Of a stretch of 6,466 nucleotides of DNA, positions 1 through 5,607 are shown one piece after another. The notes beneath the pieces were generated by a model, which had not been told where the DNA came from, ran no database searches, and saw nothing but the letters and a program-made list of their open reading frames with translations. Origin of the DNA: Spirochaetaceae bacterium (GTDB lineage: Bacteria; Spirochaetota; Spirochaetia; DSM-27196; SKKC01); the NCBI GenBank assembly GCA_003554375.1, contig PWGF01000092.1, positions 1-6,466 on the forward strand. The letters are read 5' to 3'. Position 1 is the first letter of the stretch. Each line of letters starts with the position of its first letter. The translations under genes were made by a program, and so were the position numbers.

Positions 1-38
1 AAGCACAACGCTCGCACCGTCCGTTGCGCTCACAGCTC

Positions 39-44
39 AGGAGG
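39..44 (+). promoter_or_regulatory. Shine-Dalgarno site of the acidic secreted protein
   Basis: A perfect AGGAGG lies five bases before the ATG at 50. It fixes the start of the first gene. The rest of the 49 upstream bases show no clear -10/-35 pair, so the promoter is probably outside the window. Confidence 0.85.
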
Positions 45-49
45 AAACT

Positions 50-898
50 ATGGTTCAAAATCACACACGTATCCGCTATGCGCTTCCGGCAATCGCTGTC
101 GCTCTCCTTCTGATTGTCTCGATGGCCGCCCCCGCTTCGGATGGAGAGCTCTATGGGCAATGGCGTGACGTAGACGACGACGAGCCAATGCTTGTCGAGT
201 TTCGCGAGGGCGAGATCGTCTTTCTCACGCCTGACGCCGTGTCCTTCCGAATGCCTGCGGAGTACGACTTCGACGTCGATGATGAGGATGAGGATGCGGT
301 TGCGCTATTCCGGTTCTCCTCCGACGTGCCTCCCCAATTCGTTCCGGCCGAGATGGAAGACGACGAATGGATGACAATCCGCCGTTGGGATGAAGACGGT
401 GAGCCCCGTGTACAAGTCGGAGAGGGGGAGATAGTCCGGCCGGCGGAGCAGGAGGAGTGGGAATCAGCTGAAGAGGCTATGCGGCTGACCACGACTGCGG
501 TAAGTCTCCTGGATTCTTTACCCGGTACGGAAGGGCTCCCCGATTCTTCCGAGAATCGGTGGTACGGTGCCTGGAAAGCCGTCGACGACGACGAGAGCGT
601 TAGAATGCTCGTGGGGCCCGACGGACTGTGGTTGACCGAAGTCGACGACTCGTCGTGGTTGCTGTTCCAGATCCCCATAACGGAATACAAACGCGTTGAA
701 GAGGCTGAAGACGCCGTCGAGCCAGTATACCACGACGCGGCTCGCGAGGCCTTTCCTCCGATGGCGCTGGAACTGGCGGACGAGGACACGCTTATCGCAC
801 GCATCGGCTTTGGCAGCTCACGACTCACGCGTATCGACCGGGCGGACTGGCAAAGCCTGCTCGAGCGAATCGATATTCTTGTGACCTTTGAAGAATAG
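50..898 (+). CDS. Secreted acidic protein with two tandem copies of an unrecognised domain
   Basis: I do not recognise the family. The 282-residue product begins with a basic N-terminus and a hydrophobic core (residues 10-25), followed by an A-P-A site at 27-29, so it looks like a signal peptidase I substrate. It has no lipobox cysteine. The mature part is strongly acidic. It consists of two related halves, about residues 34-143 and 170-273. Each opens with a YGxWxxVDDDE motif (35-45 and 172-182), followed by a short hydrophobic strand pair. Each closes with a related segment containing a Trp and acidic residues (128-143 and 260-273). This looks like an internal duplication of a roughly 137-residue unit, probably a small beta-rich domain. 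The start is set by a perfect Shine-Dalgarno. The reading frame is intact, unlike the region just downstream. A periplasmic or extracellular location is inferred; the function is unknown. Confidence 0.85.
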   Translation: MVQNHTRIRYALPAIAVALLLIVSMAAPASDGELYGQWRDVDDDEPMLVEFREGEIVFLTPDAVSFRMPAEYDFDVDDEDEDAVALFRFSSDVPPQFVPAEMEDDEWMTIRRWDEDGEPRVQVGEGEIVRPAEQEEWESAEEAMRLTTTAVSLLDSLPGTEGLPDSSENRWYGAWKAVDDDESVRMLVGPDGLWLTEVDDSSWLLFQIPITEYKRVEEAEDAVEPVYHDAAREAFPPMALELADEDTLIARIGFGSSRLTRIDRADWQSLLERIDILVTFEE

Positions 899-955
899 CG
901 GGCGAGCGCCGGGCCTCATCCCACGCGATTGTCCGTTGTATTGCTCCGTGCCTGA

Positions 956-978
956 TGCCGGGCGAAGTACGCCCGGCA
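956..978 (+). terminator. GC-rich stem-loop after the first gene
   Basis: A perfect 9-bp inverted repeat, TGCCGGGCG / CGCCCGGCA, surrounds the loop AAGTA, 58 bases after the stop at 898. No T-tract follows on either strand, so it is at best a weak intrinsic terminator. It could instead be a stand-alone palindromic repeat, or a transcript-end stabilising hairpin for the secreted-protein gene. The inverted repeat is seen directly; the role is inferred. Confidence 0.4.
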
Positions 979-1020
979 CGCGCCGGGGCGCCTTCCGCGA
1001 GTGTTGGAGCCGGCGAAGTG

Positions 1021-1310
1021 ACGGCTTGGCTTCGCGGCTGCAGCGGGGTCGAACTGCACAAGATCAAGCACAAGCGCTGGATCGAGAACATTCCCCCGGT
1101 CAGCACCCAGGGGGTGGTCTCCGGAATCAACGAGATCAAGGGCGAAGTCGCGTCGTTGCCGAGGGAGAAGAACCGTTCCACGGACCTCTGAGCGGTCAGC
1201 CGTGCTGCTACTACCACTATCTGGTACGGGAGCTGGTACGGGAGAAACGCGGAAGCGGGAAGAATAGCCGATGGGTCACCATCGAGGACGACAGGCGAGG
1301 GCAGGACTGT
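1021..1310 (+). pseudogene. GIDE-domain (bacterial E3-ligase-like/MULAN-type) protein remnant, frameshifted
   Basis: In frame 1 (about 1021-1150) the translation contains KRWIENIP followed by GINEIKGEV. This resembles the 'IENxPTSK...GlveikG' opening of the GIDE domain (family PF12483). The match continues in frame 3 (about 1158-1300) with PLSGQPCCYYHYLV and SRWVTIEDD, the usual 'plSGxpCvyYxy...xrWxtv' core. The change of frame near 1150-1160 equals one lost base or two gained. The second half of the domain is missing before the LemA remnant begins in a third frame. No ribosome binding site or plausible start precedes it: the region just upstream is the hairpin at 956-978. Bacterial GIDE proteins are membrane proteins of poorly known role. 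Fusion or adjacency to LemA makes one ancestral GIDE-LemA gene plausible, but this is inferred. Confidence 0.65.
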
Positions 1311-1318
1311 GTCTGGCG

Positions 1319-1603
1319 GGGCTGTTGGGCGATTTCGGGCCTGCGGCCTATCTGGCGGCGGCGATTACTCCGGTGGTGTATCTCCTGGCGTTGGTGCTGG
1401 TGCTGATGTATAACGACATGGTGTTCCTGCGCCGGCGCTGCGGCGCCATGTGGGGGAACATCGACGTGGCGCTGAAGAAGCGCTTCGACCTGCTGCCCCG
1501 GCTGGTCGATATCGCGAAGGCGTACCTCGAGCATGAACGCGACGTGCAGCAGCAGTTGGGCCGGCTCCGCAGCAGCGGCCCGCGGCTCACCTGGAACGAG
1601 GCC
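1319..1603 (+). pseudogene. LemA-family protein, N-terminal fragment only
   Basis: Frame 2 encodes a transmembrane segment (LAAAITPVVYLLALVLVLMY, about 1349-1408), followed by the LemA signature: YND, a short basic stretch, W-x-NIDVALKKRFDLLPRLV and a KAYLEHE helix. LemA proteins have one N-terminal membrane anchor and a helical bundle of about 150 residues. Here only the first 65-70 residues of the bundle remain. Recognisable sequence stops near 1600, where the DUF1566 protein takes over in another frame; the LemA frame itself reaches a stop at 1637-1639. Upstream, the frame joins the GIDE remnant without a native start. An ATG at 1271 opens this frame but has no ribosome binding site and codes unrelated residues first. 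It is a broken relic, not likely to work. Confidence 0.75.
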
Positions 1604-2636
1604 GAACGGCAACACAGCGGGGGAAGTTCCGGTCGATGATGATTACTACGAGTCGGGCGAGACAATCACGGTTCTGGGAAACACCGGAGATCTCCTCAAA
1701 GACGGCTTCTCCTTTGACGGCTGGAATACGGAACCCAACGGGAACGGGACCACGTATACCGAAGGGAACTCGATCGAAGTCCGAGACGGTGACGTCGATC
1801 TATTCGCGCGATGGCTTCCGGACCATGAGATCATGGCCCTCTATCCGGTTGATGAAGTCGTGACTACCTCTATCGGAACCCCGTATACGTTGACCTGGAA
1901 TCCCAGCGAACACGCGATCAGCTATCAAGTTCAAATCGGTTTCGACCTTGCGAACCCAGGCAATATCGATAACCAGGCAATCAAAACCGTAACGGAGCCG
2001 TGGTACGAGCTCGATCTGCCCGACTATTTCGTTCCCTACTCCGTCACATGGCGGGTGCGCGCCGTCTTCTACGACTGTCTCTGCGGAAACCTGAAGCCAG
2101 GCGGCTTTGCGCCATGGAGTCAAACCGCTACGTTCACGCACGGATTCGAGGGGCCGGCCGGAGGCTTTATCTTTGTGGACAAGGGCGAGGTCTCCGATGG
2201 ATGGCAGTTTCTGGAAACTGCACCAAGCGATACCGACTACGCACGAGTTTGGCAAGACCCCACATCGGAAATCGGCGACGATGCTCAACAACAAGCCGTT
2301 GGAACCGGAGAAAGCAACACGGCCGCGATCGTGAACTGGCTCAGGGACAATGACCAAGCAGACACGGCGCGAGGAAGGGCGGCGCTGTTCTGCGATGACC
2401 TGCGGGTCACGCACAACGGGCGAGTATTCGACGATTGGTTTCTCCCTTCGATCGGTGAGCTCCACAGGATCTACCTAAACCTGTTCTTGAACGATGTCGG
2501 AGGTTTCCGTTCCGCCAGCTACTGGAGTTCCACGGAGTCTTCCGCGAGTTTTGCATATGAGTTCGATTTCGAAGAGGGTCGCGCCTTGAACTACTCCAAA
2601 GACTCGAGGCGGGTGCGCGCGGTCCGCGCCTTCTAG
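1533..2636 (+). CDS. Truncated surface protein: InlB/Flg_new repeat, Fn3-like domain, DUF1566 (Lcl C-terminal) domain
   Basis: The open frame starts at an ATG inside the LemA remnant (1533), but the first 24 codons are out-of-frame LemA DNA. Real homology starts near 1605. Residues 25-94 form a Listeria-Bacteroides/InlB B-type repeat (NGNTAGEVPVDD, DGFSFDGWNTEPNGNGTTY, then a FARW end). Residues 107-203 look like a fibronectin III-type domain (YTLTWNP, YQVQI, VTWRVRA). Residues 207-367 are a DUF1566 domain with GPAGGFIFVDKGE, DGWQFLE, GESNTAAIV, CDDL, DWFLPSIGEL, YWSS and a terminal RVRAVRAF. Such proteins normally carry a signal or lipoprotein sequence, and here none remains. There is no Shine-Dalgarno before 1533. 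The body has no internal stops, so truncation may be recent. It would be a cell-surface protein if exported; as it stands it is probably a 5'-truncated pseudogene. Confidence 0.75.
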   Translation: MNATCSSSWAGSAAAARGSPGTRPNGNTAGEVPVDDDYYESGETITVLGNTGDLLKDGFSFDGWNTEPNGNGTTYTEGNSIEVRDGDVDLFARWLPDHEIMALYPVDEVVTTSIGTPYTLTWNPSEHAISYQVQIGFDLANPGNIDNQAIKTVTEPWYELDLPDYFVPYSVTWRVRAVFYDCLCGNLKPGGFAPWSQTATFTHGFEGPAGGFIFVDKGEVSDGWQFLETAPSDTDYARVWQDPTSEIGDDAQQQAVGTGESNTAAIVNWLRDNDQADTARGRAALFCDDLRVTHNGRVFDDWFLPSIGELHRIYLNLFLNDVGGFRSASYWSSTESSASFAYEFDFEEGRALNYSKDSRRVRAVRAF

Positions 2637-2828
2637 GCGGGTCAGACCGGAGACTCAGAGGACCAATCAGAACCGAGCCGGATGGCCCGTGCGGAGACCC
2701 GCCGGCTCCCGCGGACCCCGACCACCCTGCGGACCAGGACGGCTACGCCCGGATCGTTTCCGAGTTCGTCGCGTCGGTGTTCCGACAACCATCCATTGCG
2801 TCCGCCGCCCCTTTTGTGTGGAAAGCAT

Positions 2829-2859
2829 GCAGCCCACCCCCTTCGGGAGGGTGGGCTGC
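2829..2859. terminator. Strong hairpin with UUCG tetraloop between convergent genes
   Basis: An 11-bp perfect stem, GCAGCCCACCC / GGGTGGGCTGC, is extended past one bulged A by two more C-G pairs that close a TTCG loop, giving the very stable C(UUCG)G tetraloop in the plus-strand RNA. It lies 193 bases after the plus gene's stop and 83 bases beyond the minus gene's stop, so it could end transcripts from either side. T-tracts are poor: CTTCCTTCTGTTTCG follows some distance on plus, and ATGCTTTCC follows on minus. The structure is certain from sequence; its terminator role is inferred. Confidence 0.6.
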
Positions 2860-2869
2860 GACATGTCGC
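2858..2869. repeat. 12-bp perfect palindrome abutting the hairpin
   Basis: GCGACATGTCGC reads the same on both strands and shares its first two bases with the foot of the preceding hairpin. It could be a protein-binding site or simply part of a compound termination structure. Confidence 0.4.
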
Positions 2870-2917
2870 GCTTCCTTCTGTTTCGTGCTCTGATCATGGC
2901 CGATCAAGCGGAAGCGG

Positions 2918-2940
2918 CCTCTCGACAATCTCTCGAGAGG
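2918..2940 (-). terminator. Stem-loop just after the lipoprotein stop codon
   Basis: CCTCTCGA and TCGAGAGG form an 8-bp perfect stem with a 7-base loop. It begins one base beyond the end of the minus-strand lipoprotein gene. No T-run follows on the minus strand, so it may protect the transcript end or help termination together with the stronger hairpin at 2829-2859. Confidence 0.4.
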
Positions 2941-2941
2941 A

Positions 2942-4003
2942 CTACTGCTCTTCGTCCACCATGTAGTCCCAGAGAGTACCGTCATCTCTTCCTTCCACCT
3001 CGATCATTAGTACATCCCTGCCGGACTCCTTGGTAATCACTGCTTCGTACAAGCCGCCGTCGTCCCACGGAAGCCTGTCCGACAGCTCGACATCCTCATG
3101 CCAATCGTGGTGCTCTACACCTTCCGGATACATGGCAGGATCCTCTTGTGCTTCAGGGCTCACGCTCACCCAGCCGGAGTCGAATATGAGCGTGAGATCC
3201 TCCCACTCACCATAGTAGACCCGGAAACGATCGGGAAGGTTCCGTGCTTGGAAGTAGAAGTTCAAGGGATCTCCGGTATCGAGTTCACTGATATCCCAAT
3301 AGTGCTCGGTTAATCCGACGTCCCCCTGGATAGTGTCGCCAAAGTTGGTGTGGTCATAATGGAACTCACCTTCCTCTGCAGGTTCCGACCTGGTCGTGAA
3401 GTATGGCTGAACCGTGACATTTCCGTTCGGGTTCGGGACAGTAAAATTCGTCCTCTCGGCTTCATGGTCATCGAATAATTCTTGAGGATCGCCGGCTTCC
3501 GTAGACCAGTGGAGAAACGCATACTTTTCCGGGTCCTCCGAAACAGCCTCCAATTCGACCTCGAAACCCGGGGGGTAAGGAGCATTATCGGTGTGATCGA
3601 CGGCATGTCCCTCTGCCCCCATGAAGGACTGCGCCTCCATTTCGAACTCATAGTACTCTTCAGCAAAGAAAGCAGTTATCTCCTTGTCACCGTCCATTGT
3701 AATTTCGTAACCGTTCCCGGTCTCAGTTACATCGTCCGCGTCGTCTCCGGCCCAGTCGTAGAACTCCCACGGATCTTCTGCTGAGACCTGAAGCTCGACT
3801 ACGGCACCTTCCTCGAACGAGTGACTCCCACTGGGGTCTACCGTTCCCTCGCCATCAGTATCAACCGTCAGTGTTGCCATACCGTCATCCTCAGGCTCGT
3901 CGTCGGGCCCAAAGAGTGCATCACAACCGAAGAGAATGAACGGCGCGATGATGAGTGCCGCCACTACCTTCAGTCGAGAAATTCCGTAAACCCAATCCTT
4001 CAT
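2942..4003 (-). CDS. Lipoprotein with two divergent InlB-type (Flg_new_2-like) repeats
   Basis: A 353-residue exported lipoprotein. The start at 4003 is chosen because AGGAGG lies seven bases upstream and the N-terminus (MKDWVYG, basic residues, hydrophobic core, then LFGC with Cys27) is a standard lipoprotein signal; a start at 4054 would add 17 residues without such a site. Asp follows the lipidated Cys. An acidic linker (31-41) leads to a divergent InlB B-repeat at about 42-113 (ATLTVDTDGEGTVDPSG, FYDWAGD, DKEITAFF). A second, looser copy lies at about 118-202 (FLHWSTEAGD, NGNVTVQPYF). The C-terminal part (about 213-353) is beta-rich, with a RFRVYYGE...LIFDSGW motif like that of calcium-binding or P-domain-like beta sandwiches. 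The protein is highly acidic. A cell-surface or periplasmic binding or adhesion role is inferred from the repeats; the specific function is unknown. Confidence 0.88.
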   Translation of the reverse strand: MKDWVYGISRLKVVAALIIAPFILFGCDALFGPDDEPEDDGMATLTVDTDGEGTVDPSGSHSFEEGAVVELQVSAEDPWEFYDWAGDDADDVTETGNGYEITMDGDKEITAFFAEEYYEFEMEAQSFMGAEGHAVDHTDNAPYPPGFEVELEAVSEDPEKYAFLHWSTEAGDPQELFDDHEAERTNFTVPNPNGNVTVQPYFTTRSEPAEEGEFHYDHTNFGDTIQGDVGLTEHYWDISELDTGDPLNFYFQARNLPDRFRVYYGEWEDLTLIFDSGWVSVSPEAQEDPAMYPEGVEHHDWHEDVELSDRLPWDDGGLYEAVITKESGRDVLMIEVEGRDDGTLWDYMVDEEQ

Positions 4004-4010
4004 AGCAAGA

Positions 4011-4016
4011 CCTCCT
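4011..4016 (-). promoter_or_regulatory. Shine-Dalgarno site of the lipoprotein
   Basis: On the minus strand this reads AGGAGG, seven bases before the ATG at 4003. It decides the start in favour of the 353-residue form over the longer open frame beginning at 4054. Confidence 0.9.
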
Positions 4017-4100
4017 AAGCGAATTACGAAGCCTTTGAAGTGCCGGTGAAGCAAAGCATTGGTCAGATAAAAGCAATAGGCTTCTCATAGAGCTCCGTTT

Positions 4101-4152
4101 TGATATCGATTGTATCACGTGCCCTGTTTGTTTTCATGCTCGCAAGCACGTG
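4101..4152. promoter_or_regulatory. Leader with inverted repeats and paired CACGTG palindromes
   Basis: Between the predicted transcript start of the lipoprotein (about 4151) and its start codon lies an untranslated leader of roughly 148 bases. It contains two CACGTG palindromes (4116-4121 and 4147-4152) whose centres are 31 bases apart, about three helical turns, and a TGATA-N7-TATCA inverted repeat (4101-4117). The first CACGTG box overlaps the TGATA/TATCA element, and the second sits at the likely start of transcription. This geometry could suit an operator pair, but the boxes are short and the idea is only an inference. Confidence 0.3.
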
Positions 4153-4157
4153 AATGG

Positions 4158-4186
4158 AGCATAATAATGCCGTTGCTTCTTGTCAA
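4158..4186 (-). promoter_or_regulatory. Sigma-70-type promoter for the lipoprotein gene
   Basis: On the minus strand a perfect TTGACA (-35, 4181-4186) is followed after exactly 17 bases by TATGCT (-10, 4158-4163, four of six matches to TATAAT). Transcription would start near 4151. The -35 lies close to the left side of the transposase relic region, so the promoter may have been created or altered when that element arrived. Confidence 0.65.
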
Positions 4187-4201
4187 TGGATTGCGTTCTG
4201 A

Positions 4202-4249
4202 CCTCCCGCCCTAAGTTGGGGCATCCCGGATTAACGAAAGTTCGGGAGG
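4202..4249. repeat. Inverted repeat ahead of the transposase relic
   Basis: CCTCCCG (4202-4208) and CGGGAGG (4243-4249) form 7-bp arms around a 34-base spacer. The same right arm can instead pair with TCCCG at 4224-4228. It precedes a GGAGGAG ribosome-binding-like stretch (4251-4257). It may be part of an insertion-sequence end or leader, but no matching second end was found in the window. Confidence 0.3.
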
Positions 4250-4264
4250 CGGAGGAGAATTCTT

Positions 4265-4324
4265 ATGAACTCATTGGCTTGGGAGGGGAACGATCAGCAA
4301 GACCAAGGGAGTTCTTACCAATAG
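4265..4324 (+). other. Possible 19-codon ORF with a strong ribosome binding site
   Basis: ATG at 4265 follows GGAGGAG by seven bases and opens a frame for MNSLAWEGNDQQDQGSSYQ before a TAG. It overlaps the start of the transposase-like frame, which reads LTNREICGYLEEIV in the adjacent frame. It may be the original translation start of the transposase, now cut off by a frameshift, or an unrelated leader. There is no other evidence of function. Confidence 0.2.
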
Positions 4325-4584
4325 AGAAATATGTGGATATCTCGAAGAGATCGTTGAAAACGGCCAGTGGGCATGGCGCGGAGCTCCGCTTGTGAAGGCG
4401 ATTCTGGAATCCGACAAGCTTCACGTCAGAAAGCTTTCCCATAATATGGACGAACATCCGGAAGCGAACCGCAAACACATCAATCGGCTGTTGAGTGATT
4501 ACGATCCCTACAGGAGTCTGCGGCGATTGTACTGGGAGGCCACACCGTTTCGCGGCAGGGCGTTGCCGTTCGATTTCGGACAGC
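4311..4584 (+). pseudogene. Insertion-sequence transposase relic with internal deletion
   Basis: Frame 3 encodes LTNREICGYLEEIVENGQW, then LVKAILESDKLHVRKLS, NRKHINRLLSDYDPYRSLRRLYWEATPF and immediately GRALPFDF. The first part resembles the helical N-terminal domain of IS4-like DDE transposases. The GRALPFDF piece resembles the later 'PYRGRAIPFHF' strand of the same families, so the intervening segment carrying the first catalytic Asp seems to be deleted. The rest of the catalytic domain is absent: the frame stops at 4589 as the synthase remnant begins. No start codon opens the frame and no terminal inverted repeats or target duplications could be paired. The assignment rests on remembered family resemblance and is moderate. 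Confidence 0.55.
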
Positions 4585-5607
4585 CGTGACTTCGACCATC
4601 TGGCCATAGCCACATTCACCGTCGTTTTCCACCTCGCCGCCGGGCTCCTGCTGCCTACGCCGGTTCTTTCGGTACCCTTCCTCTCCGGTAAGCTTGTCAT
4701 TGGGGCGCTCTGCCTCGCGACGCTTCTCGCACTCGGGAGCGGGACGGTACAGCGGCTGGAGCTCCTCTCCTCTCGCCGGCAGTGGCACGGGCATGAGCTC
4801 GTCTCGGTGGAAAACACGGTGTATCAGAACATCGCGGTCACCAGAAAGTCCGGCCAGCTCAACTTCTTCGCCAACGGGCTGCTCCTGTTCACAAGCCCGG
4901 TGCCGGATATCACGTTCGTCGAAGAAAAAGTCCATTTCCCCCTGCTGCATCACACGCGCCCCCGAACCGTGCTGCTCATCGGCGGCGCGGTGGGAGGCGT
5001 CCTTGAGGAGACAGCGAAACACCCGGTTGAGATCCACTACGTGGAGCCCGCCCGCCGCATCATTCGAACCGCCGGGCGGTATCTTCGCCTTCGGCATTCC
5101 CTCCTCGGAGGCGTATATGACCGAGGAAATGTTGCGGCTGAACCGCAGCATTTACACTACGCTAAACGAGATCTTTCCGGCGGTCTCGGTGATTCCCGAC
5201 GACTATACGATTCTCCTCGCGTCCGATGACCCCGCCCTGCCGGCTCTCGACGCCGCGGAGATCAGCCGGCGGCGGAAACGTCCGCTCGCGTACCCGGTGG
5301 CGCTCGCGCTGCTGAGCGGTGGTTCCGGTGTTGCCGGCGAGCTCCCCTTTTCCGTTCTCAATTTCGCCGGCGGCATTCTCATCGCTTCACAGTTCCCTCT
5401 CGCCTGCAGAATCTACCTGCGGAGGGCCGGGGTGTAGCGCCTGCGGTCGGCTTACCGTATGCAGCCGACCTCTGGGGGGCGGTGCTGGGGGCGTTTCTCG
5501 CCGCGATACTCCTGATTCCGGTACCGGGGGTTGTGCAAACCGGCTTGATGGTCGGAGCTCTCAGTCTGACCGCCGGTGCTGTGCCGTTCATCGATACCAG
5601 GCGCTAA
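4585..5607 (+). pseudogene. Membrane-bound spermidine/spermine-synthase-like protein, broken
   Basis: Frame 1 (about 4585-5075) encodes two hydrophobic segments, then a polyamine-synthase-type domain: SVENTVYQNIAV, QLNFFANGLLLFTS, the EEKVHFPLLHH stretch, and VLLIGGAVGGVLEE, the S-adenosyl-ligand glycine motif, then HYVEPARRII. Frame 2 takes over near 5070 with GGIFAFGIPSSEAYM, LNRSIYTTLNEIFPAVSVIP and a C-terminal membrane part (LNFAGGILIASQFPLAC). About 90-100 codons expected between HYVEP and GGIF are absent, including the catalytic Asp region. A second shift near 5405-5430 returns to frame 1 for PYAADLWGAVLGAFLAAILLIP and the last helix, ending at TAA 5605-5607. The N-terminal membrane helices are replaced by the transposase relic. 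The native end overlaps the amrS stop, so the 3' end is original. It cannot encode a working enzyme. Confidence 0.75.

Larger units (their letters stand above)
2637..2941. other. Intergenic region between convergent genes
   Basis: No complete gene is visible in these 305 bases. The stretch holds a UUCG-capped hairpin (2829-2859), an abutting 12-bp palindrome (2858-2869), a short TGATC/GATCA inverted repeat (2891-2906) and an 8-bp stem-loop (2918-2940). Frame 2 stays open from before 2642 to a stop near 2891. It has coding-like codon use at about 2681-2790 (GC-rich third positions, encoding DQDGYARIVSEFVASVFRQP), but no start codon and no family I recognise. It may be the tail of another lost gene. 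Confidence 0.5.

Noticed and set aside
151..828. A 225-residue open frame on the minus strand opposite the acidic secreted protein
   Set aside because: It is the antisense shadow of Asp/Glu-rich codons, giving a Ser-rich low-complexity product with no motif. The plus-strand gene has a signal peptide and a perfect ribosome binding site.
825..1217. A 130-residue open frame on the minus strand across the GIDE region
   Set aside because: It has no motif or ribosome binding site, and both plus-strand frames here match the GIDE domain.
1800..2465. A 221-residue open frame on the minus strand
   Set aside because: It is antisense to the Fn3-like and DUF1566 domains, which match known families in the plus frame.
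1636..2636. A complete diversity-generating retroelement
   Set aside because: Only a possible target domain is present. I found no reverse transcriptase motif, accessory gene or template repeat on either strand.
4480..5151. A 223-residue open frame on the minus strand
   Set aside because: It lies opposite the spermidine-synthase-like motifs, is charged low-complexity sequence with no recognisable domain, and is a shadow.
5379..5591. A 70-residue minus-strand open frame between the synthase and amrS
   Set aside because: The plus strand here encodes the conserved C-terminal membrane helices of the synthase-like protein; the minus frame is its shadow.
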